From a bacterium (GTDB taxonomy: Bacteria > RBG-13-66-14): a stretch of DNA of 9,646 nt. This document shows positions 7,031 through 9,646 of the stretch, in pieces (the first letter of the stretch is position 1; every line of letters begins with the position of its first letter). The position numbers and the translations under genes were made by a program. The notes under the pieces are model-generated. The model searched no databases and had not been told where the DNA came from. It worked only from the letters and a program-made list of their open reading frames with translations. The DNA lies in contig JAPLSK010000058.1 in assembly GCA_026398675.1 (NCBI GenBank), positions 1-9,646 of the forward strand, in the 5' to 3' direction.

Positions 7031-7061
7031 GAGCGAACCGAGCGAACCGAGCGAACCGAGC
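7031..7061. repeat. 9-bp tandem repeat, three copies plus a partial
   Basis: GAGCGAACC is repeated perfectly at 7031-7039, 7040-7048 and 7049-7057, and the next GAGC (7058-7061) begins a fourth, partial copy. That partial copy is also the start of the adjoining 21-bp repeat. It lies in non-coding DNA. Perfect short tandem repeats like this usually arise by replication slippage and may vary in copy number. Confidence 0.85.
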
Positions 7062-7119
7062 TATGCCCCCGGCGAAGCGAGCTATGCCCCCGGCAAAGCG
7101 AGTAACGCCCCGGCAAAAC
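7058..7119. repeat. 21-bp degenerate tandem repeat array
   Basis: Two 21-bp units, GAGCTATGCCCCCGGCGAAGC (7058-7078) and the same with one G-to-A change (7079-7099), are followed by a diverged 20-bp unit (7100-7119). An earlier relative (core TAATGCCCCGGCAAAA, from 7014) lies before the 9-bp repeats. The shared core is a TATGCCCC-CGGCAAA-like block. The array ends just upstream of a promoter candidate. Confidence 0.8.
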
Positions 7120-7130
7120 GGGTTCCAAGG

Positions 7131-7159
7131 TTGTTTTTAAAAGCGAACGGTTCTACAAT
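7131..7159 (+). promoter_or_regulatory. Possible promoter upstream of the DUF366 remnant
   Basis: TTGTTT (7131-7136) and TACAAT (7154-7159) are separated by 17 nt in a locally AT-rich patch. The -10 box is good; the -35 matches only at its first three bases. Transcription would begin near 7166, inside the hairpin listed next, and would serve the DUF366 remnant and the coupled membrane-anchored protein gene. Confidence 0.45.
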
Positions 7160-7160
7160 C

Positions 7161-7177
7161 GCCGGGCGGCCCCCGGC
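7161..7177 (+). other. GC-rich hairpin between promoter and first start codon
   Basis: GCCGGG (7161-7166) and CCCGGC (7172-7177) pair around a 5-nt loop, followed by TTT. It could be a weak terminator of transcription coming from the barrel gene or a 5'-leader structure. The T-tract is too short for confidence. Confidence 0.35.
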
Positions 7178-7185
7178 TTTCACGT

Positions 7186-7546
7186 ATGTTCCAAACCCGA
7201 TTCATACCGGCAGAGCTCGTCTACGACGGAACCCAACTCACCACTCACTGGCCGCGCCGGTCGGCCGGTGTGGAGGGTGATTGCGTTGGATGTGCTTGTC
7301 GAGGGCGACGACATCTACACGCCCGACCGGCGAAAGTTTTCGGTTTCCATCGCCACCGTAAGCCCCCTGGCCGGGCTCATCCATATTGGTCTGAACGACG
7401 ATCCTACCGGTGCCCCGGTGCCGGCGGTCGGGTTGGTCGAGCTGGGCGTCGGCGCGGCCGATTTCGCCCGCGAGCTCCTGGGAGTATTCGAAAAAGCGGA
7501 ACAAGGTCTCTCGTCCGCGGCGGCCAAGGTGAGGGCGGTGGAATGA
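7186..7546 (+). pseudogene. Degenerate DUF366-family gene with internal deletion and frameshift
   Basis: Two pieces of one family are visible in different frames. The N-terminal piece, from ATG 7186, reads MFQTRFIPAELVYDGTQLTT followed by HW and then GVEGD, like the start of DUF366 proteins (YDGxQLxxHW, then GxxGD). The C-terminal piece, in the next frame from about 7277, carries GDDIYTPDRRKFSVSIATVS, then LIHIGLNDDPTGAPVPAVGL, and ends KVRAVE, matching the family's GDD...RKLSVSIATxSP...LIHxGxN block and its end. Together they give about 118 residues, whereas the family is roughly 180-190 as I recall it; the missing part is the central block expected to hold the conserved acidic/His region (DLED, MLHFIxEHF). 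The family's function is unknown. A shortened product from TTG 7286, with GGAGGG 8 nt upstream, could still be translated. The TGA overlaps the next gene by ATGA, so translation of the remnant may still matter for coupling. The family call is from memory. Confidence 0.72.
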
Positions 7547-8214
7547 TGGAGCGCCCGCTCCTACGCAACCTCTTCCCCCTCTTCCTCCTCTGGGTGTGGG
7601 CGATAATCTTCCTGGCGACCGGAGGGTTGCGGTTCGAAATCGTCGAGGTGAAGTACCCGCCCGCCGGACCGACCGACGCCGAGAGGCTCGAGGTGCGGGT
7701 TCTTTTCCAGAATGCGACTCCCGGCGATTACTTCACCTGCCATTGGATGCCGCCCGCGCCCGCGGAACCCCTGTCCAAGACCCTGCGGGTGGGCTCGACC
7801 GACGGCGAGCTATTTTTCACCCTGACCGGCTTCGAGGTCCCCTCCGGGTACCACCGGCTCGACCTAACCGATGACACCGGTGTTCCCCTCACCACGAGGG
7901 TGCTCTACATCCCGCCGCGTCCGCCCCAGTACGTGACGCGGATAGACTGGGAGGAATCGGGGCTCCTGGCCGCCGTGAATTACAGACACTGCGAGTCCGG
8001 CGCTCGCCTGACGGGGAGCTGGAGCTACGACGGCCGGACCATACCCGAGGCGGAGCGTGAGGTGACCCTGGGCACGAGCTGCGGTTCGGCGGATTTTCAC
8101 CTGGGCCACCCTCCCGATGGGCGCTTGGCCGGGGGCTGTTACGAATTCACCCTCCTGGACGAAGGCATGTTCGTCAGCCGCACCGTCGCTCCACCGCAGC
8201 TCTCCCCGCAGTAA
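7543..8214 (+). CDS. Membrane-anchored or secreted beta-rich protein, function unknown
   Basis: I do not recognise this 223-residue protein. The start is one of two adjacent ATGs (7543 or 7546); GAGGG lies 7 nt before the first, which overlaps the stop of the DUF366 remnant. Residues 8-27 (RNLFPLFLLWVWAIIFLATG) are a single hydrophobic helix with no clear signal-peptidase site, so it is probably an N-terminal anchor with the rest outside the cytoplasm. The remainder looks like two beta-sandwich-type repeats, about residues 30-115 and 120-215, each with strand-like segments (LEVRVLFQNATPGDYFTCHW; LLAAVNYRHCESGARLTGSW). Four cysteines (C66, C140, C160, C179) could form disulfides, three of them in the second half. 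The same-strand frame extending upstream to 7186 is not part of this gene; its start belongs to the DUF366 remnant. Confidence 0.75.
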   Translation: MMERPLLRNLFPLFLLWVWAIIFLATGGLRFEIVEVKYPPAGPTDAERLEVRVLFQNATPGDYFTCHWMPPAPAEPLSKTLRVGSTDGELFFTLTGFEVPSGYHRLDLTDDTGVPLTTRVLYIPPRPPQYVTRIDWEESGLLAAVNYRHCESGARLTGSWSYDGRTIPEAEREVTLGTSCGSADFHLGHPPDGRLAGGCYEFTLLDEGMFVSRTVAPPQLSPQ

Positions 8215-8238
8215 TTCCTTTCATTTTAGGTAGTTTTT

Positions 8239-8247
8239 TGCTATAAA
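8239..8247 (+). promoter_or_regulatory. Extended -10 promoter of the nucleotidyltransferase gene
   Basis: TGCTATAAA is an exact extended -10 motif (TGn plus TATAAA at 8242-8247) in an AT-rich patch within the 64-bp gap between genes. No good -35 lies 17 nt upstream, which extended -10 promoters tolerate. Transcription would begin near 8254, about 25 nt before ATG 8279. No clear Shine-Dalgarno precedes that ATG. Confidence 0.55.
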
Positions 8248-8278
8248 CCCTCTGGACCCCATACCCCGGGCGAATTAA

Positions 8279-9496
8279 ATGCAGGCAGTCATCCTCGCCG
8301 CCGGACGGAGCACCCGCACCTATCCCCTGACGGTTAAGACCCCCAAGGCCCTCTACGAGGTCGCCGGGCACTCGATACTCGAGCTGAACCTGCGCGCCGT
8401 CGAGGGCCTGGTGGACGAGGCCATTATCGTTGTCGGTTTCATGGGGGAGAAGATAATCCGGCGCCTGGGTTCCAGCTACCGGGGCATCCGGCTGCGCTAC
8501 GTGGAGCAGAAGGAGCAGAAGGGGACGGGGCACGCCCTTCTGTGCGCCGCCGATAAAATCTCCAGCGAGGCGCTCGTGCTCATGGGGGACGACCTCTACC
8601 GCGACGAGAATTTCGAAGAGCTGTTCGAGCACCCCAACGCCGTGCTGGCCCAGCGCGTCACCGATCCCGAACGCTTCGGGGTCTTCACCGTGGAGGGCGA
8701 CCGGGTCACCGGCGTCCACGAGAAGCCCACCCAGTTCGTTTCTGACCTGGCAAACACGGGCTGTTTCAAGGTCAACGCCGAATTCCTCCGGCTGCTCACA
8801 GACCTGGAGCCGAGCGAACGCGGCGAGATAGAGATGACGGGAGCGGCCGCCAAGCTGGCCGCCGAGGGCAAGCTCCACTGGGTCGAGTCCAACGGCGGCT
8901 GGTACGCCATCGGCTACCCATGGCACCTGTTGGAGGCCAACACCCGCCTGATCCAGGACCGGCCGTTGCAGCGGTTCAACGTGAAGGCCCGCCTCCTGGG
9001 TGACGTCCACCGTTGCGTCACCGTGAACATTCTCGAGGACTCCTGGATCGGCCGGGGGTGCATCCTCACCGACCGGGTGATGATTTCGCGGAACTGCTAC
9101 GTCCACCCCGGGGTGCAGATAATGAACCGCACCGCGGTGGGCCCCAACACGCAGATAGCCGGCGGGACCCAGATCGGGAATTGCCTGATCGGGGCCAACG
9201 TGCAGATCGGCCGTCGCTGCCTTCTGACCCGGTGCGTCATCGGCGACGGGGCGGTGCTGGGGGACGCGGTGACCGCCTTCTGCGACCCGCCGCCCGACGG
9301 GAAAATCTACTCGAACGTCAAGGGCGAGCGGGTGGAGGTGGACCTGCCGAAGTTCGGCGCCGTTATCGGCCCCGGGGCCTACGTGGCGCCTATGACCGTG
9401 CTGATGCCCGGGGCGAAAATCGCCGCCGGGGCGAGTACCGAGTTCGGCGAGATCGTCCACGGCGACAAAGGGGAAATCTGGCCGGAGGGTGAGTGA
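8279..9496 (+). CDS. Sugar-1-phosphate nucleotidyltransferase with left-handed beta-helix (GlmU-like)
   Basis: This 405-residue cytoplasmic enzyme joins an N-terminal nucleotidyltransferase domain (about residues 1-230) to a C-terminal left-handed beta-helix (about 245-390). The first would make an NDP-sugar from NTP and sugar-1-phosphate; the second is the fold of acyltransferases such as GlmU. Motifs seen are the nucleotide-binding loop LAAGRSTRTYPLTVKTPK (6-23), GTGHAL (82-87), the metal-binding MGDDLY (102-107), ANTGCF (158-163), and GWYAIGYPWHLLEAN (207-221). The usual GxGTR loop reads GRSTR here, with Ser replacing the second Gly. Hexapeptide repeats rich in Ile, Val and Gly follow (VGPNTQIAGGTQIGNCLIGA; VIGPGAYVAPMTVLMPGAKI). 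The layout matches archaeal-type GlmU and related UDP-GlcNAc or GDP-mannose pyrophosphorylases. Substrate and acetyltransferase activity cannot be read from sequence alone, so I give no symbol. It likely feeds cell-envelope polysaccharide synthesis. Confidence 0.9.
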   Translation: MQAVILAAGRSTRTYPLTVKTPKALYEVAGHSILELNLRAVEGLVDEAIIVVGFMGEKIIRRLGSSYRGIRLRYVEQKEQKGTGHALLCAADKISSEALVLMGDDLYRDENFEELFEHPNAVLAQRVTDPERFGVFTVEGDRVTGVHEKPTQFVSDLANTGCFKVNAEFLRLLTDLEPSERGEIEMTGAAAKLAAEGKLHWVESNGGWYAIGYPWHLLEANTRLIQDRPLQRFNVKARLLGDVHRCVTVNILEDSWIGRGCILTDRVMISRNCYVHPGVQIMNRTAVGPNTQIAGGTQIGNCLIGANVQIGRRCLLTRCVIGDGAVLGDAVTAFCDPPPDGKIYSNVKGERVEVDLPKFGAVIGPGAYVAPMTVLMPGAKIAAGASTEFGEIVHGDKGEIWPEGE

Positions 9497-9534
9497 CCCG
9501 CTCCGGTGGCTCGCGGGTGAGACCGGCGTAGACC

Positions 9535-9562
9535 GGCCGGGAACCGCCCGGGCCCTTTTTTT
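9535..9562 (+). terminator. Intrinsic terminator after the nucleotidyltransferase gene
   Basis: GGCCGGG (9535-9541) pairs with CCCGG-CC (9547-9554, one bulged G) around the loop AACCG, followed by C and a run of seven T (9556-9562). It lies about 40 nt after the stop at 9496. The T-run touches the -10 box of the next gene. Confidence 0.75.
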
Positions 9563-9563
9563 G

Positions 9564-9569
9564 TATAAT
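9564..9569 (+). promoter_or_regulatory. Consensus -10 box for the last gene
   Basis: A perfect TATAAT starts two bases after the terminator's T-run. The expected -35 position (about 9541-9546) falls in the terminator loop and does not match TTGACA, so the promoter may rely on the -10 alone or on another sigma factor or activator. Transcription would start near 9576, about 27 nt before the GTG at 9603. Confidence 0.5.
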
Positions 9570-9602
9570 TAAGACGAATCGTCCGTTGCGAAGGGGGTTT
9601 GT

Positions 9603-9646
9603 GTGGACGCCGTGGAGGCCGCGGCCAAGCTCGAGCGGTTGTCCGA
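9603..9646 (+). CDS. Start of an unidentified gene, cut by the window end
   Basis: Only 14 codons are visible (MDAVEAAAKLERLS), too few to identify. GTG 9603 is chosen over the overlapping GTG 9601 because AAGGGGG ends 5 nt upstream of it and its frame gives a plausible helical N-terminus, whereas the other gives a Pro/Trp/Ser-rich peptide. A terminator and a consensus -10 box just upstream suggest it begins its own transcription unit. Confidence 0.6.
   Translation, partial: MDAVEAAAKLERLS

Noticed and set aside
7013..7122. A CRISPR array.
   Set aside because: The repeats are directly adjacent, degenerate and have no unique spacers, and no cas genes are nearby.
6925..7128. A minus-strand frame encoding repeated SVRS and RGHSS peptides.
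   Set aside because: It is only the translation of the non-coding tandem repeats, with no ribosome binding site or family resemblance.
7186..8214. A single 342-residue protein from ATG 7186 through the membrane-anchored protein.
   Set aside because: The stretch between about 7285 and 7540 in that frame is Arg/Gly-rich noise, while the next frame there encodes a clear DUF366 C-terminus; the open frame is accidental.
8174..9460. A 428-codon open frame on the minus strand opposite the nucleotidyltransferase.
   Set aside because: The plus-strand frame has clear catalytic motifs and hexapeptide repeats; this one has a His-, Gly- and Val-rich composition typical of an antisense shadow.
1..9646. 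tRNA, rRNA, insertion sequences, integrase sites or phage genes.
   Set aside because: I saw no tRNA-like folds, rRNA sequence, transposase or integrase motifs, or terminal inverted repeats anywhere in the window.

Overview
This is a GC-rich bacterial chromosome segment. It comes from a diderm (Gram-negative type) organism, because it encodes a signal-peptide-bearing outer-membrane beta-barrel protein. A V/A-type rotary ATPase operon on the minus strand and several unfamiliar proteins suggest a poorly characterised phylum; no taxon can be named from the sequence alone.

Positions 1-4848 (minus strand) hold the membrane and stalk half of a V/A-type ATPase operon, read as H/G - I - K - E - C - F, followed by an unrecognised small membrane protein cut by the window edge. 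The genes are tightly packed, with ATGA overlaps at E/C and F/small membrane protein, a 1-nt gap at K/E and a 6-nt gap at H/I. The exception is about 134 bp between I and K. Catalytic subunits A, B and D are expected beyond position 1. The proteolipid K is a fused double hairpin with all the Na+-ligand residues known from Enterococcus hirae NtpK, so I predict a Na+-translocating enzyme. Subunit I is interrupted by a +1 frame change near its N-terminus.

Positions 4849-5057 are a divergent control region with one good sigma70-type promoter facing each way. The rightward promoter (TTGACA-17-TACAAT) runs into a perfect 9-bp hairpin followed by T residues. That hairpin contains the ribosome binding site of the next gene.

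Positions 5058-6947 (plus) encode a 629-residue outer-membrane beta-barrel protein of unknown function. After it, 6948-7185 holds small hairpins, a cluster of nested tandem repeats and a likely promoter.

Positions 7186-7546 (plus) are a broken gene of the DUF366 family: its N- and C-terminal blocks are both recognisable but lie in different frames, and the middle is missing. It overlaps by ATGA the start of a 223-residue membrane-anchored, cysteine-containing protein of unknown function (7543-8214). An extended -10 promoter then precedes a sugar-1-phosphate nucleotidyltransferase with a left-handed beta-helix C-terminus (8279-9496). A terminator follows, and its T-tract abuts a consensus -10 box for a gene whose first 14 codons close the window.

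The strongest leads are the frame change in subunit I, the Na+ site in K, the unknown membrane gene inside the ATPase operon, the hairpin over the barrel gene's RBS, and the collapsed DUF366 gene.
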